A DNA stretch of 22,953 bases from Protostelium mycophagum. Taxonomy: Eukaryota > Evosea > Variosea > Protosteliida > Protosteliaceae. Under the pieces are notes generated by a model that had not been told where the DNA came from, made no database searches, and worked only from the letters and a program-made list of their open reading frames with translations. Both the position numbers and the translations under genes were made by a program. This document shows positions 1 through 9,154 of the stretch, in pieces (the first letter of the stretch is position 1; each line of letters begins with the position of its first letter). The DNA lies in the NCBI GenBank assembly GCA_002081555.1, contig KV921068.1, positions 1 through 22,953 of the forward strand, read 5' to 3'.

Positions 1-168
1 CTTTTGATTCAGAGGAGGAGTTGCCAGAACAACGGACGTGTACAAGGGGATGGTTCTATATCATCGTGGAATACTGCAATTGAGATCACAGACAATACAC
101 TGTGTTTTTTTCGAGCGAAAGATGTTCACGTGCAGAATTGCGAGTTTTCCACTTTCAAGTTGGCTTGA
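1..168 (+). CDS. possible C-terminal end of an upstream gene (partial)
   Basis: Frame 1 is open from the window edge to a TGA at 166-168 and reads like ordinary protein (about 55 residues, including AIEITDNTLCFFRAKDVHVQ). A second reading, starting in frame 3 with an acidic stretch and using an intron from a GTGTAC donor to a TCACAG acceptor, is also possible. No family was recognised, and the sequence is too short to decide between the readings or to exclude non-coding leader of the gene starting at 200. Confidence 0.2.
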   Translation, partial: LLIQRRSCQNNGRVQGDGSISSWNTAIEITDNTLCFFRAKDVHVQNCEFSTFKLA

Positions 169-199
169 TTTAAATTTTGTGTATCATTTTTGAAACATA

Positions 200-831
200 A
201 TGACTATGAGGCCAACGGCTGTGGAAGTTGGCGTCAGTGTAACAGATGACGATTATCGTTTGGCCATTAAGCTTGTCGATTTGCTTGTGATCAAGGACTG
301 GATGGGTATGTGTATTCGAACTCCAACAGAGGTAATACAGGGCAGATTTAACATGGATCAGTGTGCACTGGTTTGGGATGATGGAACAATAAATATTTAC
401 TGTGGAAGTGAGGAGAATGCAACGCCAGGGATGTTGGAAGAATTCAAGAACAACATCTTGATTGGATTTGGCAATCATTTTGTTGATCTGAAGGATGCTC
501 ATTTAAAATTAAGAATGGATTATGGTTTCGCTGCATATAAGTTAGCATACGGGGCACAATACGGATGGTTCAATGAAATAAAAGAAGAAGATGCCACTTG
601 GGCGAATTTTAAGGACCTACTGCGAGCCATCACCAGAAATCAAGAGAGATATGCAGAAGTAAAGATCTATTTGAAGCTCGTGAGAAGTTTCCTTACCAGC
701 CGCAGGTAGAAGAGAGAACAGGACGAAAACCTTGGGATTCACATATCCAAGAAAACATCAGCAAAATATTCGTCCAAAGCGATTATGAGGCATCACCATC
801 AGAAAAAGTTGGAAAGAGGAGGAAGAAATGA
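200..831 (+). CDS. unknown protein, about 200 aa, with a frame change near 659-684
   Basis: The main frame runs from ATG 200 (MTMRPTAVEVGVSV) through a mixed alpha/beta-looking region to about YAEV near 660. A second frame then continues to a TGA at 829-831 with a basic tail ending KVGKRRKK. The two frames join in phase if a 26-nt GT..AG intron (659-684, GTAAAG..GTGAG) is removed. A one-base indel in the AAAG run would also join them and would keep the residues DLFEAREKF. The 26-nt length is below the other introns here, so an indel is a real alternative. No domain was recognised. The 3' neighbour begins about 70 bp downstream. Confidence 0.5.
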
Positions 832-899
832 GCCCACGAAAATAAATATGATCGTTTTGAAGTCGTGTTGTGCTGTTATTGTTCCAGTGTAAAGCTGCA

Positions 900-1136
900 A
901 TGGTATCGCAATGTACATCTGTGGTCTCTCACCTATGACAACAATGAGATAATCAACATTCAACTTCCTGCCAGTCTGTTGGAATTAATTTGTTCAGCCT
1001 ATCTCCATGCCAACAAATACTCTGTACATGGCCCAAGGAAATCGAAGACGTCCGCAGTAAAAGTGAAGCGCCACCATCTCATTTGGAAAGTGAACGAAGA
1101 GCTTTAAACAAACAGAATGTGCCGAAGCATCTTTGA
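900..1136 (+). CDS. possible small protein, 61 aa, two exons
   Basis: A two-exon model: ATG 900 to 923 (eight codons), intron 924-974 (GTCTCT..TGCCAG, 51 nt), exon 975-1136 ending TGA. The second exon is hydrophilic and protein-like (WPKEIEDVRSKSE, then APPSHLESERRALNKQ). A competing unspliced frame (865-1107) covers the same DNA, so the call is tentative. Nothing identifiable was found in 1137-1342, between this model and the convergent gene ending at 1343, apart from a CGTTGTAAAC element near 1319. Confidence 0.3.
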
Positions 1137-1342
1137 AATCTCATCAAGTCTGATTAGATCAATTCAACTCTCAAAATTTATGGTGGTCTCTCATCTTCGT
1201 CTCTCATCTGCGTCTTTACACACAGCTCGAATTTCTCGCTGTAATATGTTTCAAAATTTTGTTGAGGAACGTCTTCTCTCTACTCGTCATAAGGTTCAGC
1301 ACCTGTTACGCGGTGAATCGTTGTAAACATCACTCTCACGCC

Positions 1343-3301
1343 CTACTCACCCATTGTGGCAGGGAACCTCCTGGGTCCTTGTGCAGAACTAATGATACTT
1401 TGTAAAGACCCTTCTCCACCTGTTTCACGTGGGCTCCAGACACTATAAACATTCAGGATCGTGTTGAGATGCAAGATCTCACCCTTCATAGTGGCCATGT
1501 GGTGACCTGTGGGTCTCGGGTGCTCTCCGCAGTTGTCGACTAAAATTATTCCCTCTTCCTCGGAGAACCAGCGCCATCTTTGCAGGGAGAAAAATCTCGG
1601 CTTGGCCAACACGAACGCTTCCTTGCAGTAAGAGAGTCTCTGGTAATCGTCCGTCACGTGCTCGATAGTGGCATCCTGAAGGAGTGAGTGGAGGATGTCA
1701 GAAGGGTTTGACACCTTTACAGGGACTAAGGCATCTCTTATCCTGTCGACAATAGATTTCACATTCTGGCCGGGGACAGTTCCTTCGACTTTCACAAAGA
1801 CTCCGTCTATTCTATTTTTGGACGATTTTGGGTTTGCTGTTTGCATCAATTTCTCCAACAGCTCTTTCTTTCGTGGCTCGGGCTGTTTAGATTAAAAAAA
1901 TGTGGTATGATTCGGTGTCACCATCTCGAGCTCTGCGAGGTCAGAATGTATCTCTTGAACCGTGATGAAAAACCGTGTCAGCCTCCTCTCTGCGACTTCT
2001 TGTCTCTTCTCACTGGGTGATGACTGAAACATCTTTAGAACTCATCTCATATGATGTGGGAGGACTCACATGAGCTTCGGTGATTTTGATGGCCATCTCA
2101 ATGTTCTTGGGACTGAGACTCTCGGTGACGGCTCGTTCTAATTTGTCGTTGTAGATGGAGAAGAGCTCGACCAGGTGTGGAGGGGTTTGTTTGGCTTTTT
2201 GACGTGTCATCAACAGGAGTGCGTCGGCACAGTCATCAAGAAAGTCCTGCCATTTTTTCGGTCGGGCTGAAAGGGTTAGAAGCTGACATCTGTTTTTCAT
2301 ATGAATCTACCCATGTTGTAATCGTCCATTCCGATGAGGCAAGGTCTTTGGATGATCTCGCAAGTCATCCATTGGAAGTCACGGCAGCAGGTGAGGTTCA
2401 AAGCTTCGCTGCCTCTACCTATCCTTTCCAAGGTGAGGGCGTATACTCTGCGGGTCGAGCTTTTAATGTCAGTCGTTGCGGGTTTGAAGAGCCCTCTTAC
2501 ATTGGGCATAGATCAAGGTTTTCAATAAAGTCATCCAGAAGGAGTCTCAGGGCCTCAAAGATCATAACCTTACCGGCAGAACTCCCACGGTGCTTAGGAC
2601 ATCAGATGAAATTCATTCATGTTGGACATACGTAGTGGGGGTAATTCCCCTTCACCATGTTGTGGAATGAAGTTAAGGCAGACCTCTTCCAATTGATACC
2701 GAGATCATCAAACAAACTTCTCTTCGTCATTTGGTCTCCGAAATCAGCCATGTCTAAGGCCCATGTCTCTGCTCCCCTATCCATGTTTCGCTCTGCGATC
2801 CACTCTAGCAGAGGCCAATAATTTGTCTCTTCAGCGTAGTTACAGACATAGTCACAGAATAGAGGCCATTCCGATTGATTGATGAGGGATAATACATCTT
2901 CGATCGCCGAGTAGTCCAGCTGTCTCAAGCGCTTCGTTGACGTTAATACATTACTGATTGAAAGTCCATGTTACCTCAAGAAATAGCTCAGGGTTCAAAG
3001 CCATGGGATATAGTGGTTGCGAACCAACACTATACGAGGAGGGTGATCGCTTCATGTCGGTGGTGAGCATCGAACGCAAATAGAGAAAGAATGCAGAGAA
3101 GCAACAATCTTCCGGAATTTAGCACCCGACAACATCTCCTCGGTTCCGATATTACTGACTTATTCCAATATGCGGTACAGCACGCGAAGTGCACGGTAGG
3201 TATTATATATGGTTACGCTTTGTGTCTTCTAGAATGTATAAAGGCTTGTCACCGATCTGAGATGCTTGCGAGAAAACGGAACATAAAGAAACACGAATCA
3301 T
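1343..3301 (-). CDS. unknown 531-aa mostly helical protein, nine exons
   Basis: The spliced model starts at ATG 3301 (MIRVSLCSVFSQASQIGDKP) and uses exons 3301-3217, 3154-3036, 2986-2975, 2931-2632, 2592-2501, 2459-2311, 2266-2070, 2023-1922 and 1882-1343. All introns are 39-62 nt GT-AG and every phase matches, giving 531 codons plus stop. The middle is rich in aromatic and acidic residues (NQSEWPLFCDYVCNYAEETN; NYWPLLEWIAERNMDRGAE) and looks like a helical repeat scaffold. The C-terminal exon is one 180-codon open block. I recognise no family. The 5' end is the weak part: the 12-nt exon at 2975-2986 could instead be the end of a longer exon starting at an internal ATG at 3070. The gene is the last of a five-gene minus-strand run and starts beside an 18-bp palindrome. 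Confidence 0.72.
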
Positions 3302-3318
3302 TTTAATGCGCATTAAAA
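3301..3318. repeat. 18-bp perfect palindrome next to a start codon
   Basis: TTTTAATGCGCATTAAAA equals its own reverse complement. It lies in the 49-bp gap between the stop of the 72-aa gene (3351) and the ATG of the 531-aa gene (3301) on the minus strand, and it includes the first base of that ATG. It could be a dimeric factor site or a cruciform, or chance; the sequence does not show which. Confidence 0.6.
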
Positions 3319-3350
3319 CCCTCTTTCACATCATATTGTGGAGCTTGTCA

Positions 3351-3719
3351 TCAGCGTGGAGTCAAGACGTGTGAGTCCCCGATGTTGGTGATCTCCTTAT
3401 CATTGAAGGTCAATTGAGTTTCCAGAAAGAAATTGGACCGTCCGTCGGCAACCTGTTCGGAATTTCCGTAGGAGTTATTGTCGGAGTCCGCTGTTCTGGT
3501 GAACCTTTGAGGTGCGCAACACGACAGCGACAGCTTTATTTTTGCATTAACTAACGTGTGTTCTTACCGACGCAATATCAAATCATGTCTCATTACTTTG
3601 TCATTCTTCAATGTTCGCCAATCTCTTTTTGATCAGCATTAAGAAATTGGATGCAGAAGTAACGTCGTTGCGCTCCACGTCAGTTTGTTTGACGTGAGTT
3701 ACGGGATCCACTCTCCCAT
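3351..3719 (-). CDS. unknown 72-aa conserved-looking small protein, three exons
   Basis: Exons are 3719-3703 (17 nt, MGEWIP with a split codon), 3624-3568 and 3495-3351, with introns of 78 and 72 nt. Phases join without a stop to give about 72 residues, including DWRTLKNDKVMRHDLILRR, then DSDNNSYGNSEQVADGRSN, and ending IGDSHVLTPR. The last two exons are much more protein-like than any competing frame; the 17-nt first exon is inferred from phase alone. No signal peptide or membrane segment is present and the family is not recognised. It lies between the membrane-protein gene (3812) and the 531-aa gene on the same strand. Confidence 0.5.
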
Positions 3720-3811
3720 TTTTTAATCATACTCCGAGCTCATCACAGCCAAAGAAGCGATATAGAAGCAAGAAGCACCGTGCAACTTTAGATGGACTCC
3801 TTTATACAAGT

Positions 3812-4138
3812 TCAAGCCGTTCTGGCCGCGATGTCTCCACTTTTCTTTGGCTCTACAATCATCCTGCCGTTTCTTCTTTGAGGAGGCAAAAAGTTTCTTT
3901 GTACATCTAAAATCGGCCCTAATACAAAGAAGAGAAATCTCTTGCAGGTTCTCAAATACAATTTGTATGCTTTCCTGGAAATTTCAGCGGAATTTCGTTC
4001 TGGGAACACTCACTTGGTCGTGTCTACAACGAAGGTGACGGAGGAGATCAGTATGTATAGATATAAAAGGCCACAAAAACACACATTGTACCAAATGAGA
4101 TCCAGAATGGAGCTGCATGTAATGAGATCATTCTTCAT
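3812..4138 (-). CDS. small membrane protein, about 95 aa, two exons
   Basis: The model starts at ATG 4138 (MKNDLITCSSILDLIW). A strongly hydrophobic stretch follows (YNVCFCGLLYLYILISSV), then a GTGAGT..TTCCAG intron, a second exon with a further hydrophobic piece (FLFFVLGPILDV), and a basic hydrophilic tail ending at a TGA (3812-3814). One or two membrane passes with a cytosolic basic tail are likely. A second frame across the same exons is also open after splicing, starting MQLHSGSHLVQ, so the frame choice rests on composition. A CGTTGTAG element on the sense strand at 4024-4031 may mark a further intron end, which would change the first exon. Confidence 0.42.
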
Positions 4139-4200
4139 CCATTTCCAATAAATTCCAAAATGAAAATTCCACAAAAAAATCTAAAAATAGATTTAACTCA

Positions 4201-5069
4201 CTACACATCGAATACATTCTCTGATGACGTGTACTCTGGCGGTCTGCTGTTCAATCTTAACACCTATTTTTATCATGTTTTCTGTCGGCCTAACTATTAT
4301 AAAATATTTCTACTGACCCTCTGAGCGGCTGTCAATTCACCATTTATTTCTTGAATTATTTTATTCCGTTTTTCCAATTCTTTTTCCAATTCCTCGACCT
4401 TGTCGTTCTGCGAAATCAGTCGCAGATCGCATTTCTGCGGTTCAAATTCGCAGAAGACTCACAGAGAGGCAGAGGAGCTCCTCCGTGCTCTTGAGAGATG
4501 TCTTCAGAAGAACGATCTCATCGATGTAATTTTGGATCTTGAGTACAGCGGCAGCTTCTGATTCTTCGGCTCTGCTTTTGGCCCGCAAGGAATCCTGTGA
4601 ACTCATTTATGTACAATTGATCATTGGTATCAAGTGATTGAACGTGAGATCGTTCAGCAAAGTCACCGTCTTTATTTTCTTCCATAAGTACGCATAAACA
4701 TAAGATGTATACGTACCTCTAATTGAGATCGAAGAGCACCTAACTTGGCCTCCGCCTCTGCTCTCTCCATGAATTCTTCTGGCTTGAGATGTCCACGTAT
4801 TCTTGTTGGTGTTAGTTCCGGAATGATTCATCCAACGATGAGCTCACGAGTCGATTCTTCTCCTCGCTGTCCTGACGACAGACTTTGTATCTTGATTATC
4901 TGCACTGGCCCCTCCAACTACCCTATCCACGACAGCGTTGTTGTTGTCTGTTGACTCTATATTGTACGATTTGTCGTGATTTGTGCGGTGTCGAATTGGT
5001 GAGGCGAAAAGTGATATCGACGCGGAGAAATCAGCTGACAATCATACGGATGTTCATGAACATCGACAT
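4201..5069 (-). CDS. coiled-coil protein, 166 aa, six exons
   Basis: Starts at ATG 5069 (MSMFMNI, 22-nt first exon). It then reads through a low-complexity Asn/Val region, a helical segment (RGHLKPEEFMERAEAEAKLG), a coiled coil (SRAEESEAAAVLKIQNYIDE) and a second heptad stretch (NDKVEELEKELEKRNKII), ending with NVFDV and a TAG at 4201-4203. Introns are GT-AG; one has a clear CTAAC branch-like sequence 11 nt before its AG. Continuing without the last splice would end the protein at 4297 instead. A structural or adaptor role is plausible from the coiled coil, but no family was recognised. The gene is 35 bp downstream of the secreted-protein gene on the same strand. Confidence 0.65.
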
Positions 5070-5104
5070 TTTGTGACACGTAATCATATAACAGTGTAAT
5101 TTAT

Positions 5105-5563
5105 TTAAAGCTCCTCTCTTTGTCTGCGTCTCTTCTCTCTGGCACGCTCTCTTTCGCGGATCTTCTGCTGGATGAGGTCGTCTGTGTTGGGCATATCAAA
5201 TTCAGGTCTTCCAATTCGGTCAGAACCATCCTTCATTCTCTCCATTTGTCGATCAAAATGTTCCAGCTTAGCTAATTTCAATTGATTGATTAAAGATGGA
5301 GATCACACCTTTCTCTCGAGATTCTTGGCTAATTGTTCATCTCCGCTCTTTCTGGCCTCTTCAGCACGTCTTTTTGTCTCCTTCTTTCTCTCGCTGAGAA
5401 GCTTCTCCATATGTTTAGCCTTCTCATCAGCGTGAGGTCCTTGTGGTCCCATTCTGGGTGCCATTGGTCTCTTTGGACCCTTTACACCAGCATCAACTGT
5501 GTCCAAACAGCAGAGCAGAACGACGGCTAAGAGTCCGAGTGTGACGAGTGTGGATGTCCTCAT
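5105..5563 (-). CDS. secreted or ER-lumen basic protein, 138 aa, C-terminal REEL
   Basis: Start ATG 5563 is chosen because it begins a textbook signal peptide (MRTSTLVTLGLLAVVLLCCL, cleavage probably after DTVDA). An upstream in-frame methionine would bury it. The mature chain has a Pro/Gly/Lys-rich linker, then a long Lys/Arg/Glu helix (HMEKLLSERKKETKRRAEEA). After a 42-nt intron (5267-5308) it continues into EFDMPNTDDLIQQKIRERER and ends RRRQREEL. The last four residues resemble KDEL-type ER retrieval signals, so an ER-resident soluble protein is a reasonable inference. The family was not recognised. It is divergent from the 825-aa gene; 104 bp separate the two starts. Confidence 0.75.
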
Positions 5564-5667
5564 TTTTGTGGGACTGAAATGGCTGCAAACCTGAAGCGGA
5601 TGGCGTTGTAGACAGCCAAGATTTTTGAGAAACAAACGGCCATAATCACATATGACATCGATACGAA
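5564..5667. promoter_or_regulatory. shared bidirectional promoter region (104 bp)
   Basis: Two start codons face away from each other (5563 minus, 5668 plus), so both promoters and 5' leaders must fit in this interval or overlap coding sequence. No TATA box is evident. The 9-mer ATCACATAT lies at 5645-5653, about 15 bp before the plus-strand ATG. The same 9-mer lies about 17 bp before the TSR3 ATG. Confidence 0.5.
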
Positions 5668-8600
5668 ATGGAAGGTGATGAGAACACTACTCAACTCAGT
5701 CCCGAGATAGAGAATGTGGATCCTCTTTCATCTTCTTTGATGATCCCTGCAACACCGATCGTCTCAACACCCCTCGATGATTCGGTCTTAAACTTGGAGA
5801 ATGCTGATCAACTAAGAGATCGCCTGAGGAAGAGCGAAGAACAAAAGGAGAAGCTCAGAAGCAATCTTCAGAAATTGAAGAAGAAGATGATTGACACGAG
5901 TGCTTTGGTCGGCCTTTATAAAGAGTCTGAGAAGAAGATTGAAGAGGGCAAAAGAGAGATCGCCATTTTGAAAGATCAACTGGATGTGGCCCAGCGGGAA
6001 AACAAACCATTAAGAGACCAGGTTTGTTCCTCGAGGGGTGACGATCATGATGAATTGATGAATTGATAGCTGGAATCATACAAATCAAAGGACAATAAAG
6101 ATAACACAGAGGTTGAGAAATTAAAGCAGAGCCTTAAGGCATCGCAGGTGATGATCTCAGTGATCAAACTCTTCCTTCAAACACCACAACAGAAAGAAAA
6201 CATCTTGAATCGAAAACATGATTTGACTGTCTGCAGTCTCTTAATGCCCAACTGAAAGCAGAGTTGGACTCCACGGCTCAAGCTCATGCAGAGAAAGAAA
6301 AGTCTATGAAAGACGCCGCACAAGTACGCCAACAAGAGATTGCCAAATACAAGAGAGAGATCTCACAAAAGTGAGGTTTCTCCAACGGTTTAAATATTCT
6401 GATGTGAAAAAATAATTCATTTTAATTTTATTTTTGGAGGAAAATTTTCTGATCTATGTAGAGAGACGAAGATATCTGACTTGGAGCAAAAGCTAGCAGC
6501 AAGCAAGGTAATTGTTTTCATATCACAAAAAAATAGTATTTATTATTTTAATTTGCGAGAAATTTGACAGGAAAAAAGAATATCAAAAAAATTCAATGTT
6601 CCCGCCAAAAGATATATTTCAAGATTTGAAAATAGGACAGAAATCGAAGCCAACGACCCAGGACAATTCTTCCAAGTTTGCCGACGATTTAGAGTCCGAA
6701 CTTTTCGGAGAAAGTTCTGAAACTCCTCAAGAAAATTCAGAGAATAATCTGACACAAATCATCGAGACGAATGACACCAGTGAGATCCCAGAGCCGCCGA
6801 AAAAAAAGGCCCGGGGAAGGCAGAAGAACGAGGTGAGATCTCGTTGTAGAACCCGTTGTAGATGCCTTTTTAATTTCAAATTATCGAAATTTGAACAGGC
6901 AGAAGAGGCAAAAAAAGAAGAAGAAAAAAAGGCAAAAGAGAATTGGAAAAAGGAAATGGAAATCAGAAAAGAAAAAATAAAAAAAGAAGACGAGGATCGG
7001 CGGGAAAAAATTCGAAGAATGGACGAAGCCCGCGAAGAGAAATGGAAGAAAGAAGATCAAAAGAGAGAAAAAGATAAAAAAAAGGAAGAGGAAAAGTTAA
7101 AAAAGGAGGAGGAAAAAGTAAAAAAAGAAGAGGAAAAAGTAAAAAAAGAAGAGGAAAAAGTAAAAAAAGACGAAGAAAAACTCAAGAGAGAAGACGAGCG
7201 GCTTAAGAAGGAAGAAGAGAGGATAAAAAAGGAATCGGAAAGAAGAAAAAAAGAAGAGGAAAGACGGAAGAAGGAATTGGATCAGAGGGAACAGGAATTG
7301 GAAAGAAGAGAAGAAGAGGTGACGGAGCGCGAGAGAAATTTGGGCAGAAAAGAGCGCACGCACGGGGAGAGGCAGGTTGTAGATGACCAATCCACCCATT
7401 CGATCCGAAAAGTCACGGACATGAGTTGTAAGTGACGTCATCGCCGTTTCATCTCTATGAAACCCAGAAATTTCCAAACTCTTACCCGATCTTTCTGAGA
7501 ATTTTCAGCTGTTGTACATATAATGAGTCACGTGACCTACAGTACCATATCTACAACGGTCACAGAATTAACGAATTGTAAATTGAAGGAGGAGGTTCTT
7601 GTTTTTGGAGTGGCCAGAGCATTGAAGTCCTCCTCTATAGATTCACTAAGCGTAGTCATCCCGGTCATCAGCCAACTTTTGAATTCCCGGGAGCAGGTGA
7701 GTCATTTCATTATAATGAAACTGAACCGTTGTAGACGTTCGAAGAGCTCTTTTGGGTGCATCTTGCTGAGCTGATTGTGAATAAAGAGGATCTGTATCCT
7801 CATACCGAAGAAGAGACGCATGTGCTGAGGTAGTTTTTCAAATTTCAAAAGGGCATTTTCTCGCCACTTTTGGGTGCGTCTTGGAGTTGTAGATAACGAA
7901 AAATCAACACCAAGTTCAGAAAAATTTAATAGAAATAAATGATCACTCACGTTTATAGTGTGGCATTTTGTGAATTAGCCGCAATGCGTAACGAGAACTT
8001 CCGGCCCAAAATTTTGTGCTATGATATCTTACGGGAAAAGTGAGATATCGTACCCGCGACCCAACTGATTATTCCAGAAAATACATCGAATTTTCTTTGC
8101 TATACTCCATTGCCTCCAGCTGTAAAAACGTTCTACAACCCAAAAGTATTAAATCTCACATTTTCAGAATTCAGAGAAAGAGAGAGATATTTCGCTGAAA
8201 AGTACAGATGTACTCTCCAAGACGATACAGAGCATCTTATACGACCATTGTAAATCTCATTCGCAGAATTCAGAGGTGGAACAGCACTACAACGAGCTGA
8301 AGGGGGTTTGTGGGTGGGGTGATGACGTGTCATCCATCAAGGATCTCACAAACAACTCAATCAAATCCCTTCGAGACCCGAACCACAAAGGTAACCCTCC
8401 TGTATTTCCCGCCAAAATATATTCCGTCTATTTCTATCGGTGACTCGTTGTAGTGGTGTATCTGGGTCTCAAAGGAATAGAACTTATATCTGTACATATG
8501 GGTTGGATTTGGACCTGGAATGAGCTCATCGTTGGAAAGCTGTGGCCTTTGTTGGACATTAACTCCGAAACTCCGATGGTGGTGAGTCACGTGATCAGGC

Positions 8601-8964
8601 TACTGGGTATATTGGGGAGGACTGCCCCGGTAGGAGAGGGGGCAAGAGATGGTGAGGATCTACAAGTTTGTAGACGAGCTCATCTTTCGCAGGAGTAGAA
8701 CATCTGCAGAATTTATCCGAAGAGATCGTCCGAAAAGGGGCTTCCACAGGATGTGAGATTTCCGTGAAATTTCGATTTTACAACTCAAAGTGAACAGTTG
8801 GCCTGATGGCACAAGCTAGTGCGATCCAGAATATCTTAGACATCGGCAGAGAAGAACAGATGCCTCTCGTCTTAGAATGGTACAAATCACTCACGACATC
8901 ACACAAGTCGATACTACCAGACCACCTCTTACAATTTATGATCGATAATACCGAGCCATCATAA
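5668..8964 (+). CDS. 825-aa coiled-coil / charged-helix / helical-domain protein, 14 exons
   Basis: Exons: 5668-6021, 6070-6147, 6237-6370, 6462-6507, 6560-6832, 6899-7427, 7509-7696, 7735-7829, 7959-8039, 8078-8129, 8168-8390, 8454-8651, 8693-8752 and 8798-8964; all phases join. Residues 1-205 are a coiled coil. Residues 205-295 are acidic and disordered with a nuclear-signal-like EPPKKKARGRQKNE. Residues 296-460 form an almost uninterrupted Lys/Glu helix. Residues 470-825 form a hydrophobic helical domain containing GLKGIELISVHMGWIWTWNE. The order coiled coil, nuclear signal, helical C-domain recalls scaffold proteins such as ICE1 of the little elongation complex, but I cannot confirm that. 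The junction after exon 8 (7830-7958, 129 nt) is the least certain. Intron 6833-6898 is 66 nt without an in-frame stop, so retention would keep the frame. The gene could also be two genes split in this region. Confidence 0.75.
7118..7180 (+). repeat. 21-bp tandem repeat encoding VKKEEEK heptads
   Basis: Three near-identical 21-nt units start at 7118, 7139 and 7160 (each beginning GTAAAAAAAGA) inside exon 6 of the 825-aa gene. Each encodes V-K-K-(E/D)-E-E-K. The third unit differs at a few bases. The repeat extends a stable charged alpha-helix and is a likely site of length variation between alleles. Confidence 0.85.
8441..8453 (+). other. extended intron 3' end TGACTCGTTGTAG (825-aa gene)
   Basis: Last 13 bases of intron 8391-8453, directly before codon fragment TG|GTG. 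Identical to the ends of introns in IFT56 and UTP21. TGAC is a plausible branch site 12-13 nt from the exon. Confidence 0.75.
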
Positions 8965-9154
8965 ATTATATTATATTATATAGATTATATTATGGTATAT
9001 TATTCTTATATTAATATGTGGGTTTGTTTCACTGCAAGATGTCCTTATTATAGAAAACTTTACAATTTATTGAAGAAAATTTTACAATTTATTGCAGAAA
9101 ACTTTACAATTTATTGAAGAAAACTTGGTCAACCAGACATTTTTGGCACATTTA
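8965..9154. other. AT-rich spacer between two convergent genes
   Basis: This spacer holds the 3' flanks of the 825-aa gene (plus) and IFT56 (minus). The first 60 bases are an A/T dinucleotide-like run with many TTATAT words, followed by the tandem repeat at 9052-9126. No open frame or RNA gene was seen. Confidence 0.6.
9052..9126. repeat. 22-bp tandem repeat, 3.4 copies
   Basis: Units are 9052-9073, 9074-9095 and 9096-9117, plus a 9-base partial at 9118-9126. Each begins AGAAAA and contains TTTACAATTTATTG. Unit 2 differs by two bases; units 1 and 3 are identical. It lies between the convergent 3' ends of the 825-aa gene and IFT56, just past the IFT56 stop. Confidence 0.9.

Noticed and set aside
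3306-3368. Plus-strand exon with a signal-peptide-like start (MRIKTLFHIILWSLSSAWSQ)
   Set aside because: It overlaps the 3' end of the better-supported minus-strand 72-aa gene and the palindrome. Downstream plus-strand exons need a long intron and reach a stop quickly.
7097-7477. Minus-strand open frame rich in Phe/Leu (membrane-like)
   Set aside because: It is the antisense of the Lys/Glu-rich repeat of the 825-aa gene. AAA/GAA codons read as TTT/TTC/CTT on the other strand.
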